Of a stretch of DNA of 64,000 nt, positions 1-9,439 are shown piece after piece. Below the pieces are notes generated by a model. It had not been told where the DNA came from, made no database searches, and saw only the letters and a program-made list of their open reading frames with translations. The stretch lies in NCBI RefSeq assembly GCF_003640395.1, contig NZ_RBZQ01000006.1, positions 186,001 to 250,000 of the forward strand, in the 5' to 3' direction. The DNA is from Stutzerimonas urumqiensis (GTDB lineage: Bacteria > Pseudomonadota > Gammaproteobacteria > Pseudomonadales > Pseudomonadaceae). Both the position numbers and the translations under genes were made by a program. Position 1 is the stretch's first letter, and each line of letters begins with the position of its first letter.

Positions 1-1
1 G

Positions 2-208
2 GCCTGGTACAGCGCGCTGTTCGTCTATGAGAGCTACGTTTTCGGCGACCTGTCCTCGGGGCTGATCCCGGTGCCGATGTGGATTCCCCAAGTCCCGATG
101 GTGATCGGCACGCTGGTGCTGGTCGTGGCGATGCTCGACCGACTCGTCAGCCTGCTGCGCGGTCGCCCCTTCGAGGTTGCCGACGGCCAGGCGGTCATGA
201 GCGAGTGA
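2..208 (+). CDS. TRAP transporter small permease (DctQ-type), C-terminal part
   Basis: This is the open 3' end of a gene that begins left of the window; 68 codons and a TGA stop are visible. The segment ends in a hydrophobic helix (about residues 36-50, rich in V/L/M) followed by a short polar tail, as in the small four-helix membrane subunit of TRAP transporters. Assignment rests mainly on position: it lies 40 bp upstream of an unmistakable DctM large permease in the same orientation, the usual dctQ-dctM order. The solute-binding protein DctP would be expected further left. The substrate cannot be told from this fragment. Confidence 0.8.
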   Translation, partial: AWYSALFVYESYVFGDLSSGLIPVPMWIPQVPMVIGTLVLVVAMLDRLVSLLRGRPFEVADGQAVMSE

Positions 209-248
209 GCAGGCTTTCTTTCCGGCAATTACTTACGGACGACTTCGC

Positions 249-1553
249 GTGGATTATCTGATCATCGCGACGACCTTGCTGGTCTCGCTCTTCGTGCTGC
301 TGGCCGGTGGCGTCTGGGTGGCGCTGGCGCTGCTCGGCGTCGGCATCACCGGCATGGAATTCTTCGGCGGCGCGCCGGCCGGTTCCATCCTGGCCACCAC
401 CAGCTGGGCGGCGAGCGCCAGCTGGACGCTCACGGCGCTGCCGTTGTTCATCTGGATGGGGGAAATCCTCTACCGCACCCGCCTGTCGCAGGACATGTTC
501 CGTGGCCTGTCGCCCTGGGTGCGCGGGCTGCCGGGTCGGCTGCTGCACGTCAACGTGCTCGGCTGCGGCATCTTCGCGGCGGTCAGCGGTTCGTCGGCCG
601 CGACGGCGGCGACCATCGGCCGTATCTCGCTGCCCGAGCTGAAGCAGCGCGGCTACCCGGACGCCATCGCGATGGGCTCGCTGGCCGGCGCGGGGACGCT
701 CGGCCTGCTGATTCCGCCCTCGATCATGATGATCGTGTACGGCGTGGCGGCGCAGGTGTCGATCTCGCGCCTGTTCATCGCCGGGCTGGTGCCGGGGCTG
801 ATGCTGTTGACGATCTTCTCCGGCTACCTGGTGCTCTGGTCGCTGTTCAATCGCCGCAGCATCCCGGACGAGCCCGAGCGGCTGGGGTTCGTCGACCGCC
901 TGCGGCGCGCCAAGCTGCTGATCCCGGTCGGCCTGCTGATCGTCGCGGTGATCGGCTCGATCTACGGCGGCTTCGCGACCGCGACCGAGGCGGCGGCCGT
1001 CGGGGTGGTGGGGGCGCTGGTCATCGCCCTGGTGTCCGGTTCGCTGACGCGCGAGACCTTCATGGCCAGCCTGCTCGGCGCGGTGTGCACCTCCTGCATG
1101 ATCTTCTTCATCCTGCTCGGCGCCCATTACCTGACCGCGGCGATGAGCTTCACCGGGCTGCCGGCGGAGCTGGCCGACTGGATCGTCGATCGCCAGCTCT
1201 CGCCCTACCTGCTGCTGCTGGCGCTGACCCTGTTGTTCGTGGTGCTGGGCTGCTTCCTGGACGGCATCTCGATCATCCTGCTGACCACCGCGGTGATCAT
1301 GCCGGCGGTCGAGGCGGCGGGCATCGACCTGCTGTGGTTCGGCATCTTCCTCATCCTGATCGTCGAGATGGCGCAGATCACGCCGCCGGTGGGCTTCAAC
1401 CTGTTCGTGATCCAGAGCCTCACCGGCCGCGACCTGGGCGCCGTGGCGCGGGCCAGCCTGCCGTTCTTCGGGCTGATCGTGCTGGCGGCGATCATCATCA
1501 CCGCGTTCCCGGACATCGTCCTGTTCCTGCCGCAGATGGTCCACACCAGCTGA
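249..1553 (+). CDS. dctM: TRAP transporter large permease (DctM)
   Basis: Large membrane subunit of a tripartite ATP-independent periplasmic transporter, which takes up organic acids using a sodium or proton gradient together with a periplasmic binding protein. The 434-aa product is hydrophobic throughout, with about a dozen candidate membrane segments, close to the usual 425-440 aa. Family hallmarks are the GSSAATAATIG segment (about residues 117-127) and the LGLLIPPSIMMI segment (about 151-162). The GTG start is chosen because it lies just past the dctQ stop and gives a typical N terminus; the Shine-Dalgarno is weak, suggesting translation coupled to dctQ. The substrate is unknown, with C4-dicarboxylates only one possibility. 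Confidence 0.93.
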   Translation: MDYLIIATTLLVSLFVLLAGGVWVALALLGVGITGMEFFGGAPAGSILATTSWAASASWTLTALPLFIWMGEILYRTRLSQDMFRGLSPWVRGLPGRLLHVNVLGCGIFAAVSGSSAATAATIGRISLPELKQRGYPDAIAMGSLAGAGTLGLLIPPSIMMIVYGVAAQVSISRLFIAGLVPGLMLLTIFSGYLVLWSLFNRRSIPDEPERLGFVDRLRRAKLLIPVGLLIVAVIGSIYGGFATATEAAAVGVVGALVIALVSGSLTRETFMASLLGAVCTSCMIFFILLGAHYLTAAMSFTGLPAELADWIVDRQLSPYLLLLALTLLFVVLGCFLDGISIILLTTAVIMPAVEAAGIDLLWFGIFLILIVEMAQITPPVGFNLFVIQSLTGRDLGAVARASLPFFGLIVLAAIIITAFPDIVLFLPQMVHTS

Positions 1554-1740
1554 GCCGACGGTCTGCGCCGGTCCGCCTATGCTGTAGCGACGAACGAGGG
1601 AACTGGCCGGGCCGGTATCTATCAGAACACGCGTGACGTGCACGACGGATGGCGCGTCACGCTCTTTGAGCCGGCATGGATGCAAGGCTGTCCAGCGCTG
1701 AACTCCAACGATGGGCCACCGCGTTCGAACCGGCACAGCC

Positions 1741-1780
1741 GGCGGATCGGTCACGCTGCAGCACCCGTGCCCGATCCGCC
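1741..1780. promoter_or_regulatory. 10-bp perfect inverted repeat in the gdhB leader
   Basis: The arms GGCGGATCGG (1741-1750) and CCGATCCGCC (1771-1780) are perfect reverse complements separated by 20 nt. The element ends 32 nt before the gdhB start codon, inside the 259-bp gap after dctM. The left arm lies in a less structured, lower-constraint stretch, and no U-tract follows, so a plain terminator is less likely than a leader hairpin or protein-binding site. A second imperfect repeat, GCGTGACG / CGTCACGC, lies upstream at about 1630-1662. Function is not known. Confidence 0.5.
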
Positions 1781-1812
1781 ATCACTTCGACAAGATCAAG
1801 CGGAGCGTAAAC

Positions 1813-4800
1813 ATGGCGTTCTTCAGTGCGACCAGCAAGGCCGACTTCCAGCACCAACTGAAAGCGGCTCTGGCGCAGCATGTGAGTGACGAGTTCCTGC
1901 CACAAGTGGGGCTCTTCGCGGAGCAGTTCTTCGGCATCACCCCTCTGACGGAACTCACACAGCGGCGAATGTCCGATCTGGTCGGCTCGACGCTGGCCAC
2001 CTGGCGATTGCTCGAGCATCGCGAACCGGACGTGGCGATGGTCAACGTCTTCAACCCCGATTACGAAAAGCATGGCTGGCAGTCGACGCACACGGTGGTC
2101 GAGGTGCTGCATCCGGACATGCCCTTCCTCGTCGACTCGGTGCGCATGGAGCTGACGCGTCGCCGCTACAGCATCCACACCCTGCAGAACAGCGTGTTGC
2201 AGGTCTGCCGCGACGCCGACGACAACCTCGTCGAGCTGTTGCCCAAGGGCTGCGCGAACGAACGCAGCAAGCCCGAGTCGCTGATCTTCCTGGAGATCGA
2301 TCGCTGCGCCAGTGCCGCCGAACTGCGCGAGCTGGAGCAGGCGCTGCACAGCGTGCTGGCCGATGTGCGGCTGGCGGTCGGCGACTTCCAGGCCATGAAG
2401 GCGCGGGCGGCCGAGCTGGCTGTCGGCCTGCGCGAAGGCGATGGCGAGCGCGGTGGCGTCGAAACGTCCGAGGTGCGGGCGTTCATCGAGTGGCTGGCCG
2501 ATGACCACTTCACCTTCCTCGGCTATGAAGAATTCACCGTGACCGAGGAAGCGGGCGGCGGTCGCATCGTCTATGACGAGCCCTCGCTGCTGGGCCTGTC
2601 GCGCCGGCTGCGCACCGGGCTGGACGCCGAGGACCTGCGCATCGAACCGCGCGCGGTCGCCTACCTGGCCGAGCCGCTGCTGCTGTCGTTCGCCAAGGCC
2701 GCCGTGCCGAGTCGCGTGCACCGGCCGGCTTATCCGGATTTCGTATCGATCCGCCAGTTCGACGAGCAGGGCCGGGTGCTGCGCGAATGCCGCTTCATGG
2801 GCCTGTTCACGTCGTCGGTCTACACCCAGAGCGTCTGGGAGATTCCGTTCATCCGCCGCAAGGTCGAGATCATGGTGGAGCGCTCGGGCTTCAACGACTC
2901 GGCTCACCTGGGCAAGGAGCTCGGCCAGGTGCTTGAAGTGCTGCCGCGCGACGAGCTGTTCCAGACGCCGGTCGACGCGTTGTTCGAAACGGCGATCGCC
3001 ATCGTGCAGATCCAGGAGCGCAACAAGCTGCGCCTGTTCCTGCGTACCGATCCCTACGGCCGCTTCTGCTATTGCCTGGTCTATGTGCCGCGCGACCTGT
3101 ATTCGACCGAGACCCGCCTGAAGATCCAGCAGGTGCTGATGGATCGCCTGCAGGCGAGCGACTGCGAGTTCTGGACCTATTTCTCCGAGTCGGTGCTCAC
3201 GCGGGTGCAGTTCATCCTGCGCATCGACCCGAGCCGCGAGCTGCGCATCGATCCGGCGCAGCTCGAGCAGGAAGTCATGCAAGCCTGCCGGACCTGGCAG
3301 GACGAATATTCCAGCCTGATCATCGAGCGCTTCGGCGAGGCGCAGGGCACCGTCCTGCTGCACGATTTCCCGAAGGGGTTCCCGGCCGGCTACCGCGAGC
3401 GCTTCGCCGCCAACTCCGCGGCGGTCGACATGCAGCACATCCTCAGCCTGAGCGACGACCGCCCGCTGGTGATGAGCTTCTACCAGCCGATCACGGCCGA
3501 AGATAACCAGCTGCACTGCAAGCTGTACCACCTCGACAGCCCGCTGCCGCTGTCGGACATGCTGCCGATCCTTGAGAACCTCGGCCTGCGGGTGCTGGGC
3601 GAGTTTCCCTACAAGCTGCATCAGCGCAATGGGCGGCAGTACTGGATTCATGACTTCGCGTTCACCTACGCCGAAGGGCTCGAAATCGACCTGCTGGAAA
3701 TCAACGAGCCGCTGCAGGACGCCTTCATTGCCATCCTCGACGGCCGGGCCGAGAACGACGCCTTCAACCGGCTGGTGCTGACCGCCGGCCTGACCTGGCG
3801 CGAAGTGGCGTTGCTGCGCGCCTATGCGCGTTATCTCAAACAGATCCGCATGGGTTTCGACGTTGGCTACATCGCCTCGGCGTTGCTCAATCACACGGCG
3901 ATCTCGCGCGAACTGGTGCGGCTGTTCAAGACCCGTTTCTACCTGGCGCGCAAGCTGGGCGACGAAGACCTGGCCGACAAGCAGCAACGGCTCGAACAGG
4001 CCATCCTGACTGCGCTCGACAGCGTCGCGGTGCTTAACGAAGACCGCATCCTGCGGCGCTACCTCTCGCTGATCAAGGCGACCCTGCGGACCAACTTCTA
4101 CCAGCCGGACGAGCAGGGCCGGGCCAAGGACTACTTCAGCTTCAAGTTCGATCCGCGTGCCATCCCTGAGATGCCGCGGCCGGTGCCGCGCTTCGAGATC
4201 TTCGTCTATTCGCCGCGGGTCGAGGGCGTGCACCTGCGCGGCGGCAAGGTCGCTCGCGGCGGGCTGCGCTGGTCGGACCGCGAAGAGGATTACCGCACCG
4301 AGGTATTGGGCCTGGTCAAGGCGCAGCAGGTGAAGAACGCCGTCATCGTGCCGGTCGGCGCCAAGGGCGGTTTCGTTCCGCGCCGGCTGCCGGTCGGCGG
4401 TACCCGCGACGAGGTGCAGGCCGAGGCGATCGCCTGCTACCGGATCTTCATCAGCGGCCTGCTCGACATCACCGACAACCTGCGCGAAGGCCAGGTGGTG
4501 CCGCCCGCCAACGTGGTGCGCTTCGACGAGGACGATCCCTACCTGGTCGTCGCCGCCGACAAGGGCACCGCGACCTTCTCCGACATCGCCAACGGCATCG
4601 CCGCTCACTATGGCTTCTGGCTCGGCGATGCCTTCGCCTCCGGCGGCTCGGCCGGCTATGACCACAAGAAGATGGGCATCACGGCCAAGGGCGCCTGGGT
4701 GTCGGTGCAGCGGCATTTCCGCGAGCATGGCATCAACGTCCAGACCGACCCGATCACCGTGATCGGCATCGGCGACATGGCTGGCGACGTCTTCGGCAAT

Positions 4801-6663
4801 GGACTGCTGCAATCGGAGGCGGTGCAGTTGGTGGCCGCGTTCAACCACCTGCACATCTTCATCGACCCGAACCCGGACGCGGCGGCAAGCTTCGCCGAAC
4901 GCCAACGCCTGTTCGACCTGCCGCGTTCGTCCTGGACCGACTACGACCGCTCGCTGATTTCGGCGGGCGGCGGCATCTTCGAACGGTCGGCCAAGCGCAT
5001 CGCGATCAGCGAGCCGATGAAAAGCCGCTTCGACATCCAGGCCGACGAACTGACCCCGGCCGAGCTGATTCACGCGCTGCTCAAGGCGCCGGTCGACCTG
5101 ATCTGGAACGGGGGCATCGGCACCTACGTCAAATCCAGCCAGGAGAGCCATGCGGACGTCGGCGACAAGGCCAACGACGTCTTGCGCGTCAACGGCTCCG
5201 AGCTGCGGGCGAAGGTGGTGGGCGAGGGCGGCAACCTCGGCATGACCCAGCTCGGGCGGGTGGAATACAACCTCGCCGGCGGCGCCAGCTACACCGACTT
5301 CATCGACAACGCCGGCGGCGTGAACTGCTCGGACCATGAGGTCAACATCAAGATCCTGCTCAACGAGGTGGTCAGCGCGGGCGACATGACCGAGAAGCAG
5401 CGCAACCTGCTGCTGGCGGAAATGACCGATGCGGTCGGTGACCTGGTGCTGCACGACAATTACAAGCAGACCCAGGCGATTTCCCAGGCCAATCATCGCT
5501 CGGTGCAGCGCGCCGGCGAATACAAGCGGTTGATCGCCACCCTGGAAGCCGAGGGGTCGCTCGACCGTACGCTCGAGTTCCTGCCCTCGGACGAGGTGAT
5601 GGCCCAGCGTGCCGCGGCCGGCCTGGGCCTGACCCGCGCCGAGCTGTCGGTGCTCATCTCCTACAGCAAGATCGACCTGAAGCAGGCGCTGCTGCGCTCC
5701 GATATTCCGGACGATCCGTACTTCGTTCGTGAAATGGAAACCGCCTTCCCGCGCCGGTTGGCCGAAGACTATCGCGAGGCGATGTACCGGCACCGGTTGC
5801 GGCGCGAAATCGTCAGTACCCAGATCGCCAACGACCTGGTCAACAACGTCGGCATCAGCTTCGCCCATCGCCTGATGGAGGCGACCGGAATGAGCCACGC
5901 CAGCGTGGCCGGTGCCTATATCGTGGTGCGCGACGTGTTCCGGCTCCCGCATTGGTGGCGCGAGATCGAGGCGCTGGACTACCGCGTCCCCGCGTCGCTG
6001 CAACTGACGCTGCTCGACGAGCTGACTCGGCTGGCACGTCGTGCGACGCGCTGGTTCCTGCGCAACCGCCGCAGCGAGCTGGACGCGACGCGCGACGTCG
6101 AGCATTTCGGCCCTCGGGTCGAGTCGCTCTACACGCGTCTCGACGAACTGCTGCAGGGTGACGCGCACAGCCAGTGGCAGGCACGCTTCCGGCACTACAT
6201 CGAAGCGGGCGTACCCGAGGCGCTGGCGCGCGTCGTGGCGGGTACCAGCCATCTCTATACGCTGCTGCCCATCATCGAAGCGGCCGAAGCCACCGGTCAG
6301 CCGCTGGAGCAGGTCGCGGCGACCTACTTCTCCGTCGGCGGCGCGCTGGAGCTGTCGTGGTACCTGTCGCAGCTGACCTCGCTACCGGTCGACAGCAATT
6401 GGCAGGCGCTTGCGCGCGAGGGCTTCCGCGACGACGTGGACCAGCAGCAGCGGGCGATCACGGTATCGGTGCTGAACATGGTCGCGGGCGCCGATCAGCT
6501 CGACGACCGGCTCGCGCAATGGATGGATCAGCGCGAGGGGCAGGTGCAGCGCTGGCGGCGGATGCTTGGCGAGCTGCGCAGCGCCAGCCAGCCGGACTAC
6601 GCCATGTACGCGGTCGCCAGCCGCGAGCTGCAGGACCTCGCGCAAAGCGGGCCACGAGGCTAG
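1813..6663 (+). CDS. gdhB: NAD-specific glutamate dehydrogenase, large (about 180 kDa) type
   Basis: Catalyses NAD-dependent oxidative deamination of glutamate to 2-oxoglutarate and ammonia; in Pseudomonas it serves growth on glutamate and arginine. The 1616-aa protein matches the L_180-type family in length. A long N-terminal regulatory region (about residues 1-700) precedes the dehydrogenase core. The core contains GGLRWSDR (about 817-824) and PVGAKGGF with the catalytic-type lysine at about residue 851, and a Gly-rich nucleotide-binding segment GEGGNLG starting at about 1137. The frame is open further upstream, but the ATG at 1813 is chosen because GGAG precedes it by 7 nt and the resulting N terminus (MAFFS) resembles Pseudomonas homologues. 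It is monocistronic and followed by two hairpins. Confidence 0.96.
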   Translation: MAFFSATSKADFQHQLKAALAQHVSDEFLPQVGLFAEQFFGITPLTELTQRRMSDLVGSTLATWRLLEHREPDVAMVNVFNPDYEKHGWQSTHTVVEVLHPDMPFLVDSVRMELTRRRYSIHTLQNSVLQVCRDADDNLVELLPKGCANERSKPESLIFLEIDRCASAAELRELEQALHSVLADVRLAVGDFQAMKARAAELAVGLREGDGERGGVETSEVRAFIEWLADDHFTFLGYEEFTVTEEAGGGRIVYDEPSLLGLSRRLRTGLDAEDLRIEPRAVAYLAEPLLLSFAKAAVPSRVHRPAYPDFVSIRQFDEQGRVLRECRFMGLFTSSVYTQSVWEIPFIRRKVEIMVERSGFNDSAHLGKELGQVLEVLPRDELFQTPVDALFETAIAIVQIQERNKLRLFLRTDPYGRFCYCLVYVPRDLYSTETRLKIQQVLMDRLQASDCEFWTYFSESVLTRVQFILRIDPSRELRIDPAQLEQEVMQACRTWQDEYSSLIIERFGEAQGTVLLHDFPKGFPAGYRERFAANSAAVDMQHILSLSDDRPLVMSFYQPITAEDNQLHCKLYHLDSPLPLSDMLPILENLGLRVLGEFPYKLHQRNGRQYWIHDFAFTYAEGLEIDLLEINEPLQDAFIAILDGRAENDAFNRLVLTAGLTWREVALLRAYARYLKQIRMGFDVGYIASALLNHTAISRELVRLFKTRFYLARKLGDEDLADKQQRLEQAILTALDSVAVLNEDRILRRYLSLIKATLRTNFYQPDEQGRAKDYFSFKFDPRAIPEMPRPVPRFEIFVYSPRVEGVHLRGGKVARGGLRWSDREEDYRTEVLGLVKAQQVKNAVIVPVGAKGGFVPRRLPVGGTRDEVQAEAIACYRIFISGLLDITDNLREGQVVPPANVVRFDEDDPYLVVAADKGTATFSDIANGIAAHYGFWLGDAFASGGSAGYDHKKMGITAKGAWVSVQRHFREHGINVQTDPITVIGIGDMAGDVFGNGLLQSEAVQLVAAFNHLHIFIDPNPDAAASFAERQRLFDLPRSSWTDYDRSLISAGGGIFERSAKRIAISEPMKSRFDIQADELTPAELIHALLKAPVDLIWNGGIGTYVKSSQESHADVGDKANDVLRVNGSELRAKVVGEGGNLGMTQLGRVEYNLAGGASYTDFIDNAGGVNCSDHEVNIKILLNEVVSAGDMTEKQRNLLLAEMTDAVGDLVLHDNYKQTQAISQANHRSVQRAGEYKRLIATLEAEGSLDRTLEFLPSDEVMAQRAAAGLGLTRAELSVLISYSKIDLKQALLRSDIPDDPYFVREMETAFPRRLAEDYREAMYRHRLRREIVSTQIANDLVNNVGISFAHRLMEATGMSHASVAGAYIVVRDVFRLPHWWREIEALDYRVPASLQLTLLDELTRLARRATRWFLRNRRSELDATRDVEHFGPRVESLYTRLDELLQGDAHSQWQARFRHYIEAGVPEALARVVAGTSHLYTLLPIIEAAEATGQPLEQVAATYFSVGGALELSWYLSQLTSLPVDSNWQALAREGFRDDVDQQQRAITVSVLNMVAGADQLDDRLAQWMDQREGQVQRWRRMLGELRSASQPDYAMYAVASRELQDLAQSGPRG

Positions 6664-6668
6664 CACGC

Positions 6669-6704
6669 GCAGCATCGCCGCCGAACGTGCGGCGGCGATG
6701 CTGC
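6669..6704. terminator. 15-bp perfect stem-loop after gdhB
   Basis: A 15-bp perfect stem (6669-6683 with 6690-6704) closes a 6-nt loop, AACGTG, starting five bases after the gdhB stop. No clear U-run follows, so on its own it may protect the mRNA 3' end or act together with the second hairpin at 6736-6760. Confidence 0.65.
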
Positions 6705-6735
6705 GAGGAACGTATCTTCTTCGGCGCTAAGACAG

Positions 6736-6760
6736 CGAGGCCGGCATTGCGCCGGCCTCG
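6736..6760. terminator. Bidirectional terminator between gdhB and the convergent gene
   Basis: A 10-bp GC-rich stem (6736-6745 with 6751-6760) closes the loop ATTGC and is followed by TTCATT on the plus strand. It lies directly before the stop codon of the minus-strand gene ending at 6762, so it can serve both converging transcripts. Confidence 0.7.
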
Positions 6761-6761
6761 T

Positions 6762-7685
6762 TCATTCCAGGGTGTTGCCTCGGCGAAAGCGCGTGATGCG
6801 CGGAAGGTCGCGCAGGTAACCGATCATGTCCGGTGCGCCGGCCAGCTTCAGCCCTTCGCCCAGTGCATCGGCGATGGGGTGACGCTTTTCCAGCAGCAAC
6901 AGCTCGGAGTTGCCTTCGCTACGCAGCAGCGTCAGGCGCGCGTAGGGTGTGCGATCGTCCAGCAGCAGGCTCATGAACTGCCGGTCATTCCAGGCCGGCG
7001 CCGGCATCGCGAGCACATGGTAGGTCTGATCCAGCGTTTGCAAGCCGCCGAGATCGAGGCGGTAATCGGTGAGGCGCGCCGGTCGCATCAGCTCGAGCCC
7101 GCGCAGGCGGGCATAGGCGATCGCGCTGGCGAAGGCATCGACATGGTGGTCGCCCGCCCAGAACAGCCGCTCGCCCAGCCAGGTGGCCTGGCGCAGTTCG
7201 ACGGGCGTTTCGCTGTCGATGACGGGCAGCGCGGTGCGCAGCGCACGCATGCAGTCCTTGAAGCTGATGATGCGCAGCCGGCGGCATTCGGGCGTGGCGG
7301 CGAAGGCTTCCAGCGTCAGCAACGGCGTGCCGGGAATGCCATGGCCGCCCACGCCATCGACGAGGCGCAGGTCGAATGCGGCGTGAAGCTCGGATTCGCG
7401 TGTCACCAGGCGCTGCAAGGCGGCGTGGGCGCGGTCCTTGTCATCCTTCACCGGCCCGGACAAGGCGCCGCGAGGCAGCTCGAGCAGGTATTGAAGCGGT
7501 GGACCGTCGTGCCAGAAGATGCTCGGCGAGGGTTCGGGAAGCGGCTGGAATGGCAAGCGCACGCGGCTCGCCTGTTCCAGCACCTGTCGCGCACGCGCGC
7601 CGCGGGCACTGAAGCCAAGGCGCGAAGCCAACTGGGAGAGACGGGAACTGAGGGATGGCATCTGCTCGGACAGGCTCGGCATCAT
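6762..7685 (-). CDS. Conserved Pseudomonas protein of unknown function (possibly DUF6685)
   Basis: A 307-aa soluble protein with no signal peptide or membrane segment and no catalytic motif I can name. It has a basic N-terminal stretch (about residues 5-45) and then a mixed alpha/beta body with many His, Arg and Asp residues in its middle. Gene order matches a conserved hypothetical gene near pyrD in Pseudomonas, and I believe the family is the one called DUF6685, from memory only. The start at 7685 (ATG-ATG pair) is preferred over the longer frame because GGAG lies 7 nt upstream. It converges with gdhB. Confidence 0.75.
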   Translation of the reverse strand: MMPSLSEQMPSLSSRLSQLASRLGFSARGARARQVLEQASRVRLPFQPLPEPSPSIFWHDGPPLQYLLELPRGALSGPVKDDKDRAHAALQRLVTRESELHAAFDLRLVDGVGGHGIPGTPLLTLEAFAATPECRRLRIISFKDCMRALRTALPVIDSETPVELRQATWLGERLFWAGDHHVDAFASAIAYARLRGLELMRPARLTDYRLDLGGLQTLDQTYHVLAMPAPAWNDRQFMSLLLDDRTPYARLTLLRSEGNSELLLLEKRHPIADALGEGLKLAGAPDMIGYLRDLPRITRFRRGNTLE

Positions 7686-7819
7686 GGGCGAGCTCCACGA
7701 ATTCGTGAGGCAGTGTGGCAGAGCCGAAACGGCGTTGCATCCGTTTTGCACGACCGCTCGGCGACCGGCGTGGCGGGGCGCTGTGGCAGTATCGCTAGGT
7801 TCATCCTTGAGGAGCCTCC

Positions 7820-8041
7820 ATGCAAAGCCTGGTACTTGACATTGCCTTGCCTGCAGAACGGCTGGTCGCCGTCTATCAGGGCCGCGCCAATCGGATCATG
7901 GCCACCAGCCGGGACGGGCGGCGCGTCAGTCTTCCGGTACACCATTTGCGCCCGTATCTGACTCGCGAAGGCATCCATGGTTCCTTTCGCCTCGAGTTTT
8001 CGGACTCAGGCGAGCTCAAAGCCCTGACGCGCCTGGCCTGA
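7820..8041 (+). CDS. DUF2835 family protein
   Basis: A 73-aa protein with the typical DUF2835 layout: a short N-terminal beta strand (LVLDIALPA), a basic middle with RDGRRVSLP, then HHLRPYLTREG and a closing FRLEF segment. The family is widespread in gammaproteobacteria, and this gene sits just upstream of pyrD as in other Pseudomonas. The function is unknown; the small basic beta-rich fold would suit nucleic acid binding, but that is only a guess. The ATG is preceded by GAGGAG (7810s) at good spacing. Confidence 0.88.
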   Translation: MQSLVLDIALPAERLVAVYQGRANRIMATSRDGRRVSLPVHHLRPYLTREGIHGSFRLEFSDSGELKALTRLA

Positions 8042-8068
8042 ACGCCTGCACGGACGGGGCCGGGCGGC

Positions 8069-8074
8069 TATACT
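8069..8074 (+). promoter_or_regulatory. Candidate -10 element of pyrD
   Basis: TATACT matches the sigma-70 -10 consensus at five of six positions and lies 34 nt before the pyrD start codon. The -35 region (about 8046-8051, CTGCAC) is poor, so this is a tentative promoter. Confidence 0.35.
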
Positions 8075-8108
8075 CCGCGCCTGACTTTTTTCCGATACAA
8101 GAGTGCGC

Positions 8109-9131
8109 ATGTACAGCCTGGCCCGCGACCTGCTTTTCAAGTTGTCCCCGGAAACCTCGCATGATCTTTCGATCGACCTGATCGGTGCCGGCGGCCGGCT
8201 CGGCCTGAACGGCATGCTGTGCAAGACACCGAAACTGCCGGTCACGGCGATGGGAATCGAGTTCCCGAACCCCGTGGGATTGGCGGCCGGGCTCGACAAG
8301 AATGGCGCAGCGATCCAGGGCTTTTCGCAGCTCGGATTCGGCTTCGTCGAGATCGGCACCGTCACGCCGCGCCCGCAGCCGGGCAACCCCAAGCCGCGCA
8401 TCTTTCGTCTGCCGGAAGGGCAAGCCATCATCAACCGCATGGGCTTCAACAATCAGGGGGTCGATGCGTTGCTCGCGCGCGTCGCGGCCGCGCGGTTCAA
8501 GGGTGTGCTCGGCATCAACATCGGCAAGAACTTCGATACGCCCGTCGAGCGTGCCGAGGACGATTACCTGCTATGCCTGGAGAAGGTCTACCCGCACGCC
8601 AGCTATGTCACGGTGAACGTCAGCTCGCCGAACACGCCGGGTCTGCGCAGCCTGCAGTTCGGCGATTCGCTCAAGCAACTGCTCGAGGCGCTGCGGTTGA
8701 AGCGCGAGGACCTGGACGTACGCTTCGGCAAGCGGGTGCCCGTGGCCATCAAGATCGCGCCGGACATGACCGACGAGGAAGTCGCCCTCGTCGCCGAGGC
8801 GGTGTTCCAGGCCGGCATGGACGGCATCATCGCGACCAACACCACGCTCGGGCGCGACGGGGTGGCGGGGCTGGCCCATGCGGATGAAGCGGGCGGTCTG
8901 TCGGGTGCGCCGGTTCGTGAAAAGAGCACCCATACGGTACGCGTGCTGGCGCAGGCACTCTCCGGTCGGTTGCCCATCATCGCGGCGGGAGGTGTCACCG
9001 AAGGCCGGCATGCGGCAGAGAAGATCGAGGCGGGCGCCACGCTGGTTCAGCTCTATACCGGCTTCATCTACAAGGGACCGGCGTTGATTCGTGAATCGGT
9101 GGATGCGATCGCGGCGTTGCCGCGTCGGTAG
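8109..9131 (+). CDS. pyrD: Dihydroorotate dehydrogenase (quinone), class 2
   Basis: Oxidises dihydroorotate to orotate in pyrimidine synthesis, passing electrons to membrane quinone. The 340-aa length is that of the membrane-associated class 2 enzymes, and the N-terminal amphipathic extension (residues 1-40) that binds quinone is present. FMN and substrate motifs are visible: [10 protein letters not shown] (58-67), NRMGFNN (109-115), and [11 protein letters not shown] with the catalytic serine at about 173. The ATG at 8109 is chosen over the GTG six bases upstream because it gives the standard [10 protein letters not shown] start. The gene is transcribed alone or with the preceding DUF2835 gene. 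Confidence 0.97.
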   Translation: MYSLARDLLFKLSPETSHDLSIDLIGAGGRLGLNGMLCKTPKLPVTAMGIEFPNPVGLAAGLDKNGAAIQGFSQLGFGFVEIGTVTPRPQPGNPKPRIFRLPEGQAIINRMGFNNQGVDALLARVAAARFKGVLGINIGKNFDTPVERAEDDYLLCLEKVYPHASYVTVNVSSPNTPGLRSLQFGDSLKQLLEALRLKREDLDVRFGKRVPVAIKIAPDMTDEEVALVAEAVFQAGMDGIIATNTTLGRDGVAGLAHADEAGGLSGAPVREKSTHTVRVLAQALSGRLPIIAAGGVTEGRHAAEKIEAGATLVQLYTGFIYKGPALIRESVDAIAALPRR

Positions 9132-9144
9132 TCGTCCCGGCGGA

Positions 9145-9178
9145 AGGGCTCCTTGCGGAGCCCTGGGCCTTCAGGCCC
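9145..9178. terminator. Tandem hairpins between pyrD and rmf
   Basis: Two stem-loops lie in the 92-bp gap between the converging genes: AGGGCTCC/GGAGCCCT (9145-9164, loop TTGC) and GGGCC/GGCCC (9165-9178, loop TTCA). Neither has a U-tract, so they may be a REP-like palindrome that limits read-through rather than a classical terminator. Confidence 0.5.
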
Positions 9179-9223
9179 GCCGCCCGGGTAGGGCGTGCCT
9201 TGTGAATTCGCTGTGATCCGAGA

Positions 9224-9439
9224 TCAGCCTACGGCGTGAAGTTGATTCAAACGATGCAGACCGGCCGTGCCGACCAAGCCATCCCAATTGTCTCCCCGGC
9301 CTTCACGCCAGCCGTTGAGCCAGGCATGCCGGGTGTTGGGATGGGTAAAGGGACAAAGGTCGCGGGACTTGCCATGAACGCCGTGTTGATAACCGCGCTG
9401 AAATGCTCGTTCCATCGGATCACGCTTGAGTCTTCTCAT
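9224..9439 (-). CDS. rmf: Ribosome modulation factor
   Basis: Small basic protein that binds 70S ribosomes in stationary phase and drives 100S dimer formation (hibernation). The 71-aa product has the family signature: an N-terminal MRRLKRD, then AFQRGYQHGVHGKSRDLCP (about residues 12-30) and the NGWREGRGDNWDG segment (about 42-54). Position between pyrD and rlmKL is conserved in Pseudomonas. It is read from the divergent intergenic region shared with rlmKL, which carries several inverted repeats. Confidence 0.97.
   Translation of the reverse strand: MRRLKRDPMERAFQRGYQHGVHGKSRDLCPFTHPNTRHAWLNGWREGRGDNWDGLVGTAGLHRLNQLHAVG

Noticed and set aside
1657..6252. A 1531-codon open frame on the minus strand
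   Set aside because: It is the antisense shadow of gdhB. High GC at third positions keeps the complementary frame free of stops. The translation is low-complexity (many R, H, Q, D, L) and gdhB is certain.
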